Shown piece by piece: positions 41,199 to 55,300 of a stretch of 64,000 bases of DNA; the stretch's first letter is position 1; the number at the start of each line of letters is the position of its first letter. The translations under genes and the position numbers were made by a program. Below the pieces are notes generated by a model that had not been told where the DNA came from, ran no database searches, and worked only from the letters and a program-made list of their open reading frames with translations. This DNA is from Thinopyrum elongatum (lineage: Eukaryota; Streptophyta; Magnoliopsida; Poales; Poaceae). The DNA is taken from NCBI GenBank assembly GCA_011799875.1, contig CM022299.1, forward strand, positions 215,573,018 through 215,637,017. The letters are read 5' to 3'.

Positions 41199-42875
41199 GA
41201 TAAAGTTCTATGTTAAAGTTTGTTGCTGTTATAATAATATACATGATGCTTCTATGTCCGTATTTTGTTTTTATCGACACCTCTCTCTCTAAGCATGTGG
41301 ACATGTTTTTCGATTTCGGTTTTTGCTTGAGGACAAGCGAGGTCTAAGCTTGGGGGAGTTGATACATCCATTTTGCATCATGTTTTCCTACTGTTATTTA
41401 TGATGTTTTTATGCATAATAATGCTTTTTTAGTAATTCTAATGCCTTTTCTCTCATAATATGCAAGGATCACACAAAGAGGGAGAATTCCGGCAACTGGA
41501 AATCTAGACCTGAAAAAGCTATGTCAGGCTACCTATTCTGCATAACTCCAAATGAGCTGAAACTTCACAAGGAATTTTTATGGAATAAATAAGAATTATT
41601 GGAGCAAATAACTACCAGAGGGGGCTCACCAGGTGGGCACAACCCACCTGGGCGCGCCAGGGAGCCCAGGCGCGCCCTGGTGGGTTGTGCCCTCCTCGGC
41701 CCACCTCCGGTGCCCCTCTTCTGGTATATAAGTCATTTTGACCTAGAAAAAATAAGGAGAGGACTTTCGGGACGAAGCGCCGCCGTCTCGAGGCGGAACT
41801 TGGGCAGGAGCACTTTTGCCCTCCGGCGGAGTGATTCCACCGGGGGAACTTCCCTCCCGGAGGGGGAAATCATCGTCATCATCATCACCAACAACTCTCC
41901 CATCTTATGGAGGGAAATCTCCATCAACATCTTCAACATCACCATCTCCTCTCAAACCCTAGTTCATGACTTGTGTTCAATCTTTGTACCGGAACTATAG
42001 ATTGGTACTTGTGGGTGACTAGTAGTGTTGATTACATCTTGTAGTTGATTACTATATGGTTTATTTGGTGGAAGATTATATGTTCAGATCCATTATGCTA
42101 TTTAATACCCCTCTGATCTTGAGCATGATTATCATTATTGAGTAGTTACTTTTGTTCTTGAGGTCACGGGAGAAATCTTGTTGCAAGTAATCATGTGAAC
42201 TTGATATGTGTTCGATATTTTGAAGACATGTATGTTGTGATTCCCATAGTGGTGTCATGTGAACGTCAAGTACATGACACTTCACCATATTTGGGTGTAA
42301 GGGAATGCATTGTGGAGTAGTTATTAGATGATGGGTTGCGAGAGTGACAGAAGCTTAAACCCTAGTTTATGCGCTATTCCGTAAGGGACTGATTTGGATC
42401 CAAAAGTTTAATGCTATGGTCATATTTATTCTCAATACTTTTTTCGTAGTTGCGGATGCTTGTGAGGGGGTTAATCATAAGTAGGAGGTTTGTTCAAGTA
42501 AGAACAACACCTAAGCACCGGTCCACCCACATATCAAATTATCAATGTAGCGAACACAAATCAAACCAACATGATGAAAGTGGCTAGATGAAATTCCCGT
42601 GTACCCTCAAGAACGCTTTGCTTATCATAAGAGACCATTTTGGCATGTCCTTTGCCTCAAAAGGATTGGGCTACCTTGCTGCACTTTTGTTACCATTACC
42701 GTTACTTGCTCGTTACAAATTATCTTGCTACCAAACTACTCGTTACTTATAATTTAGTGTTTGCAGACATTACCTTGCTGAAAACCGCTTGTCATTTCCT
42801 TCTGCTCGTCGTTGGGTTCGACACTCTTACTTATCGAAAGGACTACAATTGATCCCCTATACTTGTGGGTCATCA
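41199..42875 (+). repeat. 3' tail and LTR of element F, copy 2
   Basis: Polypurine tract at 41346-41358; LTR 41360-42875. Hairpin 41635-41692 is conserved. The LTR start reads TGATACATCC here, one substitution from copy 1. Confidence 0.72.
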
Positions 42876-43016
42876 CATATCAATGGATAGATCTTGCGTA
42901 TGCGTAGAATTTTTTTTTTCCATGCAATGTTCCCCAACAGCTTGTAGGGTACGAAACCACCTCAAAGTTATCTTTTCAGATCAATCTATTGAGCTATTCC
43001 TATAAGTGTCACAAAC
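42876..43016 (-). repeat. LTR-tip fragment and left end of LTR D, copy 2
   Basis: Same as 7339-7479, ending in the target duplication CAAAC (43012-43016). Confidence 0.6.
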
Positions 43017-43926
43017 TGTCAGATTTCAGGTTCCGCAAAGCCTTGAGAGGTTCGAACTCTGGGGTGCGTGCGAAGAACTCATCCTCCCCAGTCTGCCTAC
43101 TCACTAATCTCACAGCCTAGCTCGACGAACTGTAAGGAAAACAGACACAACAGTTTACCCAGGTTCGGGCCACCTTGCGGTGTAAAACCCTACTCCTGCT
43201 TTGTGGTGGATTGGCCTCGAGGGGCTGAGGATGAACTAATACAGTGGCGAACAGCCTCAGGAGGAGAGGTGTTCTTGAGCTCGAGTGAGCTGGTGTAGTG
43301 AGGGTGATCTGAATGATCTGTCCCGGGGGTCGGATGTGAACTACCCTCTCTACGGTGGTGGCCAAGTCCTATTTATAGTGGCCTTGGTCCTCTTCCCAAA
43401 TGAAAGGCGGGAAGGGATCCCACAACGGCCAAATTCAAAGGGGGACAACTAGTACATGCTATCCTGACAAAAGTAGTCTTCGCCTGCGAAAGCCTCTGGT
43501 TGTGACGCTGTGGAGGGCTCGGTGATGACCTCCGTCCTACCGTCCTGGTGGTCTTGGTCTTGTTGCACGGGAATGGAAACCTTTGGCTAATTCCTCGGGA
43601 CTCCGCGCCTGCGCTTGCCTCTTTAGCACCAAATAGGAAACTGGTACATTACGCCCGCTGGCGCCCGCCTGGCCTTGGTCGTCATGGCTCACGTCATCCG
43701 GACCTCATGAGGTGAGGCTTGCATAGAACTCTCCGCTCCTCGGGAGCCAGCCTGAGGAGGCTGCTCCTTGTGGAGGTCTTGGTGTCGTCCGCCTTGCGAG
43801 GCTTGGCCCCTCGTGAGGGTCTTGAGTTGTTGTCGCTGAAGCTGGGCCATACCAGGCCATCGGTGGAGCCACGCCGTGGGCCGCGGGCAGGCAAGTCTGG
43901 GTACCCCCATTCCCAGAACGCCGACA
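43017..43926 (-). repeat. 3' LTR of element B, copy 2
   Basis: Bounded by TGTCAGATTTC and CGCCGACA; close to identical to 7480-8389. Confidence 0.9.
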
Positions 43927-44277
43927 GTAGCCCCCGGGACCAAGGCACACTCGAACTTGGCTTCGAGGCGAAGCCAAGGGGCAAGTGCGGAGCGCCGCGG
44001 GCCCTAACCGCCTGCGGCCTTGGTCGACGCGTGGCGATTGATGGGACGCGGGCATCTCCGCTTCCCCACGCTGCCTCGGCAACCGTTCGACTTGACGAGA
44101 CTCCGCTGCATGCGGAGAAGAACCATCATTGCGTGGGATCATGGAGGCCGGCGGTTGGCCTCCCTCCGGCTATAAATGAGGGGAGGGGCAGAGCCCCCCT
44201 CACTCATCTCCATCTTCTCGCTGCCCGCTCCTTCTTCTTCTTCTTCTTCTTTGTCTCGCCGTCTTGCAGCAGCATCC
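43927..44277 (+). promoter_or_regulatory. Promoter and leader of the antisense frame, copy 2
   Basis: TATAAAT at 44171-44177, hairpin CTTGGCTTCG at 43956-43978 and pyrimidine-rich leader all conserved; one CTT repeat shorter than copy 1, upstream of the start codon. Confidence 0.6.
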
Positions 44278-45084
44278 ATGGCGCCGATCAGGAGATTCTC
44301 TGCAGCGGAGAAGGGAAAAACCCCTCGTGAGGAGCCGGGGCCACTTCCGCCGAAGAAGAGGCTCGGCCGCCCTTACGACGTCGGCGAAAGGCAAGAGGTG
44401 ACGCGGCCTTTGTATGAGCGGGCTCTACCTGGCTTCCCGCTTCCTCTGTACGCCCGCGCGCAGGGCTCCCGACAGGGCGGTAATGCCAAGCAGCACACGG
44501 GCCGGGGTCTCAGCAGACTGACCGAGGCTGAACGGCTAGCAGGCCGGCGAACCCATGGTGAGGGGACCTCGCGCGAGTTCGTGATGTGGGCGGTAATGCC
44601 ACTGCGCACGTGGATCCGGCTCCCGAGGTTCTTCACCGAGGAGATGTCGCCGAGGGGGCCACTTGAGATGTGGCTGCAGCACGCCGGGTACTGCGGCCTA
44701 GCCTCGGGGGCAGAGGTCGAGGTCATCCCCCCGGGCGACATCTTCATGACCCGAGGATGGGGTGAGGTCGCCCGCGCCTACCGTCCAGAGGGGGCCCTCG
44801 CCATCCACTTTGAGTACGATGGTGCCTCTACCTTGTTCTTCAAGGTCTTTGATGAGGAGGGCCGGCGTTTGGAGTGCTGCCCCGGGGGAAGCAGTCCGTG
44901 TGGCATGGCCACAGACGTCGAGCCCGCCTCCGGTAGCTCTTCCAGCAGCAGCGATGACTCCTGGGAATCCAACGACTCTCCCGAGCCCAACGATTCTCCG
45001 GAGTCCAGTGACGACAGCTACGTGCCGCCGAGCTCTCGCCGTGCCCGGAGCGCGGCAGCGGCGTCCGCTCGGCGCCGTCGGTGA
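44278..45084 (+). CDS. Antisense B3-like ORF of element B, copy 2 (268 aa)
   Basis: Same length as copy 1 with two amino-acid changes noticed outside the B3-like part (YARAQ for YTRAQ; KQHTGR for KQHMGR) and a silent change in the B3-like part (GGT for GGC at about 44822). The frame, TATA box and acidic tail are all kept. Confidence 0.6.
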   Translation: MAPIRRFSAAEKGKTPREEPGPLPPKKRLGRPYDVGERQEVTRPLYERALPGFPLPLYARAQGSRQGGNAKQHTGRGLSRLTEAERLAGRRTHGEGTSREFVMWAVMPLRTWIRLPRFFTEEMSPRGPLEMWLQHAGYCGLASGAEVEVIPPGDIFMTRGWGEVARAYRPEGALAIHFEYDGASTLFFKVFDEEGRRLECCPGGSSPCGMATDVEPASGSSSSSSDDSWESNDSPEPNDSPESSDDSYVPPSSRRARSAAAASARRRR

Positions 45085-46337
45085 TGCCCAGCAGTCGAGG
45101 TCCCTTGACGTTTTCCTTCTTTTGTTTCCCTGCGCGGAATTGTGACAAACTCCGTGGGGGTATGTAAAAAACTATAATGCTTTTGCTCCAATGTTTATTA
45201 CTCCTAGTATGATGTTGCAGCCGCGCATCTTGCTTCGGCATTGTTCCCCCTTTTCGTTCTCGCGGTAGCTTAGTGCTCTACGCCGGCAGGTCCCAGTCCC
45301 CAGGTAGGCTTCCGCCGTCGCTGGTATGCCAGGTCACGATGCCGTGGTTAAGGCTAGGAGGTGAGCGGCCCGAGGTCCGGTAAGAGCTCCTGAGGCGCGA
45401 TGGTCAAGAGTTCCCCTTTGGCGTGCAAGCAGCTCCCTGGAGGCCGAAAAGGGAAGTGGCATTGCCGAAGCGAGATTGCGAGAATCAAAATACCGGACAA
45501 TGAGGTTCACTCTGATATGCATGGGTGACTTATCTTAGTAGGCCTGAAGTGATTCCTTTGTGCAGCGCCTGATTGTGCTTTGGCAGTGATGCTTCCAGGT
45601 AGGGCTCACGCCGACCTCCCCTTCTCCCCGCTCATCTAGGTGCTCTACGTCCTCGGGTCCCGACCCTCGAGTGAGCCTCAGCCACCGCTGGTATGCCAGG
45701 TCACGATGCCATGGTCAAGGCTAGGGGGTGAGGGCTGGAGAGTCAGTAAGAGCTCCTGAGGCGCGATGCTCAGGAGCCCCCCCTTTAACGTGCAAGTGAA
45801 TTGCGTGAAAAAGGGACGGCCGGCGGGGCCACCCATGGCTAAACTCCATGGATTCCTGCGGGTTAGTCCGAGAGGAGAGTATAACTCATAATCGCGCTTG
45901 CTGTCCTGCCGCTGGTCTTTCCGCAAGAAGATGAAGGCACTGAGGATCTGGTGAGGTGACGTGCGCGGGGCAGGCCGCGAGCTAGAGCTCGATCTCTCAG
46001 ATTTGTCAGCGTTGCAGGGACGGACCCGAGCACAAGCGCCGTGCCAGCATGTGTAGCCCCCGTTGCGGAATGAGCAAGAGGCTGGTCAGCAATGTGGGAG
46101 GCCGCGGAGGCGATAGAACACCAGGCAAGCAGGTGATAACATAAATCAACCCATAGGTAAGGTAGAGCTAGTTCTGGTAGATGCAAAACGATACATGCCG
46201 TAGGGACGGACCCACGCGGCTTGGGGATAATGCAGCCCGAGGGGCGTCCCCAACTGAACAGACCAGAAAATGTCACCTGGCACCGTTGCTGAAGAGATGT
46301 TGGAGTAGCTGAAGACGCGTGCCGCAGAAGTAGCTCC
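45085..46337. other. Internal spacer of element B, copy 2
   Basis: Degenerate direct repeats at about 45272-45439 and 45638-45799; otherwise nothing recognised. Confidence 0.5.
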
Positions 46338-46873
46338 TCATGAGCCGCCCAGGCCCTGAACCTCGGGAGGCTCTAGGGGCCCGGGGTGCTCGCGAGGATC
46401 GATCTCCTCCCCTGACAGGATCGCCTGGCTCCTGGCCTCATGAGCCGCCAGGACGCCCCGCATGTGGCGCTGGAGTGCAGCAGCTATGCTCGACAAGCCC
46501 AAAGGCATGCGAACATAGCTGTGAGGGGGACCCTCGCACCGGCCAGCGCGGGACGGCCAGAAGCGCTCCTGAGATGTGGCCCTGTTGAGCCCTGGGATGT
46601 TGACATAGACGCGCAGCTCACTGTCCTCGTCGGGACAAGGAGCCGCATCAGGTGGTGGGCGATGGTCGCCTCGCAAAGCTCTTGCCTCCTGAAGCTCCTC
46701 GATTGCCTTGGTGATGAACTCCTGAGCACCTGGCACCTCGCGCCTTGTACCCTCCTGGCGGAAGCGCGCGCTGAAGCACGCCTCCACATGGTGCCCGAGC
46801 TCCTCCCTCGTGACGTTGACCAGGTCAGAGGCCCTCCAGAGGAGAGCCCCCGAGCCCAGCCTGAGAGGGGCGC
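46338..46873 (-). pseudogene. RT remnant of element B, copy 2
   Basis: Same open frame and same missing core as copy 1, with small changes (HRPPPDAAP for HRPTPDAAP, FWPSRAGR for FWPSCAGR). Confidence 0.65.
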
Positions 46874-48562
46874 TGTAACACCCCAAAAATTTAATCATGT
46901 TTTTACTAAATAAAATTTGGCCAAAAATAAAATTTTGATTTATAAGTAAATCCTTTATTGCTTTCAGAGTATTTTCTGTTTCTGTTTTTCAATATTCTTC
47001 CCTCCATATAGAAATTTTGAAAAAATAATGTTGTGGCTTCGGGAGTTTTCTTAAACGTTTTCATATTATTTTAAATAACAGTAGGAATTATTTTCATAAT
47101 AAAATTTGCCCAAATTAATTCTCTTTATAGCATTTTCAAATCTTTAAATGCTCCGGTTGCACTACCACCACTTTAAATAATCCTTTTAAAAATTCCACAA
47201 AAAAAATGAGAGGTCATATGATGCCCATATGTCACTTTGGAGTAAAAACACAACTTAGTCTTTTGTAAATTTTGAGCAAAACAATCTCTTTTCATTTCTA
47301 TCCCATTTCTGAGTTATAACTACAACCCTAATTTTCCTTGATCCAAAAATCCTGAATTTTTTCCCACTTATAGTCCTTACAACCTAACCCTTAATTCCAA
47401 AATTTTAGCTCCATTGGAATCTTTTTATTTCACCAAATATACACCTTTAGTTTCTGTCCAGTACTAAAATTTTGTAAAACTTGCATTAGCAAGTTTTCTC
47501 TTTTCACAAACTAACTCCACCATCATTCTTGTCATCCAATGAGACACCATTCTGCCAATAATCACTTTCAGAGGAATCCTCTAAATGGCCCTAGCATTCA
47601 GTCGAACACTTTGTGGGCATGACAGAAAATTGGCAACTTTTCTGAACTACATTGTGATCTTGCTCAATTAGCCAAACCATCATGTCCACCATCTCTAAAT
47701 GGCACTAGTTCTGATGTTAGTCTTGCTGAGTACATTTGTACTCACGTTTGCTTAATTTATGTTTTTTCATAGGAGACTTCAGTCTCACTAGTAGTTCCAC
47801 GTGGGCTTCGACGATTAGCTTGGGAATCCCGGATAGTGGTCTGGCTCCTTTGGAGGGTCTTGTAGATAGACATGCTTTCTAGCCTTCTTTCTTTTCAGCT
47901 GTCTGTACTCAGACACGTTATGCTTCCGCTTGTTGCTTGTATGACTTTGTATGTTGAGTCATGAGTCCCATGGTTGTCATATCATGCTATGTATGGCTCC
48001 TTGGAGCCTTTTAAAGAAATACTTTGAGTCGTAGAGTTATGTTGTGATGCCATGTTATATCTACACATATCGAGCATATTGTGTGCATGTTATTGAAATG
48101 TTTTGGTATGTGTGGGATTCGACACCTAGTTGTTTATTCTTGGTAGCCTTCCTTACGGGGAAATGCCTCCTAGTGCTTCCATCCGGAACACATGGATTGA
48201 CCAGCATGTGTTCTTCTTTGCTCCTATGTCTGTCCCTATGGGGAAATGTCATGCGGTGTTTACTGGAATCCTTTGTAGCCTCTCTATGACTAGGTTACAC
48301 TCGCTGCTGACCGACACGTGCATTGCTGGGTCACATATGCCTGTCCCTGTAAGTTTGTGCCACCTTGGTTTATGACTAGTCATGTCGACCCGGGTTCTTC
48401 ATCATATGGATGCTAGCGACATAATCAAATACATGATCCAAAAGGCGCAAACAGTCCCGCCCAAGGTAAGGTTGCAGCCATGGGGATACCATGCGTGAGG
48501 CCGCAAAGTGATAGTATGTGTTACATGCTAGATTGGTGTGACTTAGGATCGGGATCCCAACA
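46874..48562 (+). repeat. 5' LTR of element C, copy 2
   Basis: TGTAACACCCC to TCCCAACA; 1689 bp as in copy 1. Confidence 0.7.
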
Positions 48563-48579
48563 GCTTTGGTATCAGAGCC

Positions 48580-51099
48580 TGACTGCCTGTAGGATTGCCA
48601 AGCCAAACTGGTCAAAGTTGAGTCTAGAAATGCTTTAGTTATACAAGGGAATTGATTGTGGAAGGGAACGTAAGGCTTTTTTTACTCCTTATCCTTGTGT
48701 CATTCTGATTCTGAGTCACCTCATCTTGTCTACGGGGTTAAGAAACTAGGCTTTCACATCTATCTATCAGGATGATGAATTACTATGTTGGAGACTTATA
48801 GGAAATGTGTTATCTTCTTGGATCGGTGTTCCCATTATAATTCAATTATTGTACTGTCAGTTGTCATGCAGGTTGTCTCATTTTTTCATGCCCGTATAGC
48901 TGTTATGTTGTCCGAGTTATCCAAGGTTACTAAATAATCGGATGCATTTGCAAGTCTTTCCTCCCTATTCCCAATGTCCTTTTGGGTTAGATTAACCACA
49001 CTAATCATTGTGCTGGGGTACTTTGTTGCCTTGACATTTATATTGAAGTTATTACGAATCTAGGATATCTCAGAGAACCACCCAATAATCTAGTCATGCT
49101 TAGTGATACCAGTGTGATGATTCTGGCCATCATTTTCGAAAGCATCTCGTGATGTTCTTTAGTTAGTAGGTTCCATTTCTAGGTTCTTGGACCCAAGATT
49201 CGATCTGCTTATTCATGTTGATTGTGTTCGCTCGTTCCTTTAGGATATTAGTAACCTTTGTGATAGTCTTCAAAGTTCGTGGTTTATCATTCTTCCAATA
49301 CCATGAACCATTATGGTAGAAGTTCTTCTGAACCCAAAGATCACAATTGGAGTGCTCTTGATGAGTTCTCCATTCGATATTTGTGACTCTGCTAGTCCTA
49401 TCTTTCCGCATAGGTTATTCAAAGAAATATGTTGAACTTGTTCGACATGCTAATCTATGCATCCACAACTTAGAAAATCATATGTTCCTTCGAGTTGTCC
49501 CTCTTCAATCATATTCCGACCTTCATCTATCATTTGATAGTCAAGATTAGTTGTGCATTCATGTTCATTGTTGCCTATTATTCTTGTGGTCTGTCAAGCC
49601 ATTCTATTTATGAATGATTGGGAGAAACAAACTGCAACACCTCATCCATTTCGAGGATTGGGTGAAAGCAGTTGTATTCCACAGATCAAGAATGCCAATC
49701 CAGCTTCTATTTTGTTCTACCCTGAAGTATCGCCCTCTTTATGTCAGGAATATCATAAGAATTGCACACCACCTTATGAATTCCTCATGTAGTGATACTT
49801 CTCACCATCATCATTCATTCCTCGGTCTTCATGTTCCTTGTAACCGGAATGTCGACAAATGAACCATGATGTGTGAAATCAATACTCCTAGCAACCCCCT
49901 TGCTTGGTAGTTAATGGGCAATAATTTCATTCTTAGTGTGATGGTTATTGAATCACCATTTTAAGGTTGATCATGCTACCTAGTACATTTTTCCTGGTGC
50001 ACTTTTCTGATCATATCATCTTGCCCTGAAAAGCAAGATTGTTATCGAGCTTAATAACATATCTATGGTTCATGATTTTTTGAATATCTTCTCGGAAGTA
50101 TTACCGGGTAGTCCCCTTACCGTTATGTTGAGTTCATGATCAAGTTGGTTTTCCTGTAAACCACTATTCTCCAAGGATCTGTGTTGGATACCCTGAACTA
50201 GTTGGTTAAGCTAAACAATAACTTGGAGAGTTGGAAGATAAGGGCTTGCCTCGCGCAGTTCATTCAAAGGGATATATTTTGTGTGTGTGTGTGTGTGTTG
50301 AAGGAAGATAGTATCTTCATCAATTGACCTTCATGATCAATTGTTGGATGTATTGTCTTACCAATCTTTGATTTGAGTATGGGCTATCATCAAATCAAAT
50401 CAAAACCAATGATTTTCGTAATATTGTTTTACTCGTGGTTGTTTCCTCAGGCCTACACCATTATATCTTTTTGGTCTGACCAATGCTTTCATCTTGTTCA
50501 CATAGTTATGGAATCCCATCTTGGTGGAAATCTCAATAAATTTTTGTTGAGCCCATCGACAACATCTTTATCTCCGCCATGATTTTGTTGAACATTAAGC
50601 TAGTGTTGGAAACTTTTGTAAGCATTATCTTCGTGTCCCATTCATGAAGATGTAAGAAGTGACTTCCCCCAATTCACGTGTATTTGATGTAAGTTGCCGG
50701 TGTGAATTTGAGAAAGCTTGTTTTTCCTCCCCTTGGAATCATCCAATTTAGTCATGCATGTATGAAGTATTCTATGGTTTGACAGATTAGCTACCTCCAT
50801 TCCATATGTATCCCTAGCACACCAAGCCACTGATTGATTTGTTCAAGGATAAGAAGTTCAAGTGCTAATCCTGAAGGGTCCCGATGGACATGCACAAGAC
50901 TTTGTTATCTTCAATGATGGTTCCCAACCAGAACTCGGTTGTGTTTTGTTGTAAGACTTCTATGTGGTGATGCTGTCTGGGACGGTGTGTTCATGTGTGT
51001 CTTGTGAACTAGCTCATGTTTTGTAGCTTGCTGCCATAGTTCATTTCCCAAGAATCTCACAACGTCATCTCGTCGATCTGTGTTGCAAACTTTCCTTCC
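48580..51099 (+). pseudogene. Decayed chromovirus-like pol of element C, copy 2
   Basis: Same RT relics as copy 1 (GYHQIKSK here, near 50380, closer to the usual palm motif than GYRQIKSK). The (TG)n run at 50280-50299 is shorter. Confidence 0.6.
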
Positions 51100-51336
51100 A
51101 GACATGCTGAGTCTGAAATGTCCAGTCACCAACCAGATCTGAATCTCAAGCAGATATGATGGTTGGAACGTTTCCCAAGAATTGTAATATTGGTCTTACT
51201 AAACTGGTAAAGTGGATGTTGTGGCTAACACACCAAGACATGCTGAGTCTGAAATGTCTAGTCACCAACCAGATCTGAATCTTAGGCAGATATGATGGTT
51301 GGAACGTTTCCCAAGAATTGTAATATTGGTCTTTGC
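51100..51336 (+). repeat. 136-bp tandem duplication in element C, copy 2
   Basis: Units start at 51100 and 51236. Confidence 0.8.
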
Positions 51337-51340
51337 TACT

Positions 51341-52377
51341 TGAAATCTGCGTTGGTATTTCCCCGAAGAGGAGAGGATGATGCAGCATAGCAGAGGTAAG
51401 TATTTCCCTCAGTTATGAATCCAAGGTTATCAATCCAGTAGGAGAACCAAGCAACACTATGTAAACAACACCTGCACAAAAACAACAAGTACTTGCAACC
51501 CAACGCGTGAAGGGGTTGTCAATCCCTCAACGACATTGAGATAGATTAAATTGTATAGGATTTGATAAATAAATCTAACAAAAATACAAAATAAAATAAA
51601 TAAAAGAAAATTGCAGCAAGGTATTTTTGGTTTTAATATATAATAGGAAATAGACCCAGGGGCCATAGTTTCCACTAGAGGCTTCTCTCGAGAAAATAGC
51701 ATATGGTGGGTAAACAAATTACTGTTGGGCAATTGATACAAAAGCAAATAATTATGATGATATCCAAGGCAATGATCATGTATATAGGCGTCACGTCCAA
51801 GATTAGTAGACCGACTCCTGCCTGCATCTACTACTATTACTCCACACATCGACCGCTATCTAGCATGCATCTAGTGTATTAAGTTGATGAAAAAACGGAG
51901 TAATGCATTAAGAAAGATGAAATGATGTAGACAAGATAAACTCACGTATGAATAAACCCCATCTTATTACCCTTAATAGCAATGATACATGTGTGTCATG
52001 TCTCTTTCTGTCATTGAGATAAAGCACCGCAAGATCGAACCCATCACAAAGCACCTCTTCCCATGACAAGATAAATCAATCTAGTTGGCCAAACCAAACC
52101 AATAAATCGGAGAAGAAATATGAGGCTATAACAATCATGCATAAAAGAGTTCAGAGAAGAATCAAATAATATTCATGGATAGATCTGATCATAAACTCAA
52201 AATTCATCGGTCCAATCAAACACACCGCAGAAAAGAGTTACATCAAATAGATCTCCAAGAACAACGAGGAGAATATTGTATTGAAGATCAAAAAGAGAGA
52301 AGAAGCCATCTAGCTACTAACTATGGACCCATAGGTCTATTATAAACTACTCACGCATCATCGGAGTGGCAACAATG
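51341..52377 (-). repeat. Foreign Triticeae repeat fragment in element C, copy 2
   Basis: Counterpart of 15814-16850 with the same abrupt junction to ATCCTGAATTTT at 52378; strand uncertain. Confidence 0.5.
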
Positions 52378-55300
52378 ATCCTGAATTTTTTCCCACTTAT
52401 AGTCCTTACAACCTAACCCTTAATTCCAAAATTTTAGCTCCATTGGAATCTTTTTATTTCACCAAATATACACCTTTAGTTTCTGTCCAGTACTGAAATT
52501 TTGTAAAACTTGCATTAGCAAGTTTTCTCTTTTCACAAACTAACTCCACCATCATTCTTGTCATCCAATGAGACACCATTCTGCCAAATATCACATTCAC
52601 AGGAATCCTCTAAATGGCCCTAGCATTCAGTCGAACACTTTGTGGGCATGACAGAAAATTGGCAACTTTTCTGAACTACATTGTGATCTTGCTCAATTAG
52701 CCAAACCATCATGTCCACCATCTCTATAATCTTCAGGAGCATCAACCTGCCAAAAATCAAGTTGATTAGATCACTGTAGCTACCTCTGGCATATGCTCGA
52801 GCACTTGGCGTGCATGCAGAGAGCACGGCCAGAGTGCGTGTATTGCACCGCTGGCATCGACTCCTGCCACTCCCTCTACTGCCTCCCCTGCTCGCCTTAG
52901 TCCACCATTGGATCAACCCGTCCACCCTGAACCCTGCCGACACTCTCCCTCGTCCTCTAGCGCCGGCTAGCACCGCCCTGCGCCACCGCCGCCGAAACCT
53001 TCTCGGGCACGGCACCGCCCGAGTTGCTCGATCTTGCCAGCTTGCCCTCGCCTTAACTCTCACCTACCTGAGCATATCCACAGCTCGCTGACCTCCACCG
53101 ACCCCAAAGACCCTGACCACCGCTCCTCACCGGCCTCAACGGCGCCATGAATGGCCGCCGCCATACCCCGCTGTGGACGGCGCTGACCGGACCACCTGGC
53201 GCCTCCCCGAGCTTGCCAGCACCTCCTCTGGGCGGTGGCCTCTCCAAGAAGCTCCCCACGCTGCAACCACCCTGCCACCGCCCGCGTCATGCCATCAATG
53301 GCTACTGTCGCTGTGTCCACCTCTGGAAACCTCGGTGACGACCCCCTCCAGCCTATCTAAGGTCACCTCGAGACCATTCCCGCCCTCACAGTGCATCGCC
53401 AAACTCCCAATCAGCCCCCAGGCCACCCCATTGAGCTCGGGAACGTCTTCTTCTCTCTCTCTGGTAGTCATGGCCACCGCAACTTCTCCGTCGACTCCGT
53501 CGCAACCACGGCCTCCCCCTTCCCAATTCCTTCACCATCAGCCTCCTGGAGCTCCCGCTGGTCCATTCCACCTCTCGATTTCACCGGGGAGCAACAGTAG
53601 GCAAAAGCCCCCTTTCTTCCATAAACGCCGTCCGTCGGAGATCGCATCACCGGCGATGCAGAGCTCCCCGTCGATCGTGCTACCCACCAATGAGTCCGCC
53701 CGGACCTTCTGAGCACGTCGGTGAGCTCCACTGCCCAAGGGGCGCCGCCGTTCGCCGGCAATCACCACCGGTAGCGGCCTCCTCTGTTCGGTCATGAGGG
53801 AGAAGGGCGGGGTGGACTGGTCAAACATGACAGGTGGCCCCGGTGGGACCCACCGTCAGTCACTCAGCCCCTGCCGACTCAGCCGTTTAAGTGGAGACGG
53901 ATTCCGTTCGGAACCGTTTTCGCGCGAGGAAGGCATATTCCAGGTTGTACGCCATCGACGTCGGCCGTCCCCTCGGGCAGCTGATCGGCTGGGCTCGGCC
54001 CAGTAGAACCAGGCGGCTAAATAGCGCACAGGGCGCTGCTCTGCTTCTTTTCCCTTTCTTTTATTCAGCAGTTTCTATTAATTCCACAGAACTCATTTCA
54101 AATCCAAATTTGACGATTCAAATTTCCTTGAACTCATAAAATCATGCTCTATTATTTTAGCTTAGGTGAATATTTTTACTAGGCCTTGTCTCTGTTGAAC
54201 CTATTAAATAGTCCTTTTAATCAATTACTTCAACTTAGAAATTCCATAAGTAATTCATATGAACTCCAAATAAATTGATTCTTTTTTTGTAATTTCTTAT
54301 ATATCATCTAGTTTATTTTAATATTTATTTCATAATTTCCTAGACAAATTTTTAGCATTGTTTTAGTTCTATGTGGTAATTCTAGTATTTTGCAAATAGG
54401 AATTGGAGGGGAGACAAAATTTTCAAAACTTTTGAAGTGCACCCAATATCTCTCATACTGAAGGCAAGCATCTTGAACATTTGATATGGTGAATGTTTTG
54501 TGGTTGCTAGCTAAAATATTTGAATCATGGTTGTGATAATCTTTAATAGAATTTGCATATGGCTATTTTTGCATGCATGATCCATGGCTATTTTGCTGTC
54601 ATCTTTAAAGCATGAAGTATGAGTGAGTATGGTTACTTTCACTTGTCATGTATGCCTGTGTTGTTATGGACTAAACTGCAGGAAAAAAACCAGTCACGAG
54701 AAAAGTGACCGTGTGACTGAAAATCTCGTGGTGACGAGAATGATCAGTGATGGCATGTTGGGACATGCTAGGTGGTGACCCTGTTGGGTACCACCAATGA
54801 TTTATCTTGTACTAACCATTGCAGAAAGTACATAAGCCTCCTGAGATGACCATAGATCGAGTCTTGTCACCGGTAACCCCCATACTTGATTCGTGCTACC
54901 ACTTGTCCCTGCCACAGGTGGGGTGCAGTCCAGTAAGTTGCTAACCCCTTTCCGTGCACACACCGTACAGAGGGCCACGATGAGGGTTTCCCAGGGATCC
55001 GGGACTAAATCCTGTCATCGGGTCAGGGGGCATGGGTGTTTCCAGCTGTGACTGAGAGGGGGGCACCCCTTGGAATCCGCGCGTATTAATAGTGATCCCA
55101 TATAGGACGTTGGTCTCTCCGTCTCAGAGTTTTACTGGAATGATGATTTGGGTGATTCCTGGCATCTGGAAAGTTAATCTGGTGTGTGCTGGTTAGGTGT
55201 GTTTTCAACCCAAAGACCGTAATGGGAATTAGTCAGCGTCTCGGTACTGACTAAAGAAATCCTTTACTTGTGGGTAAAGAGTACACCCTCTGCAGAGTTT

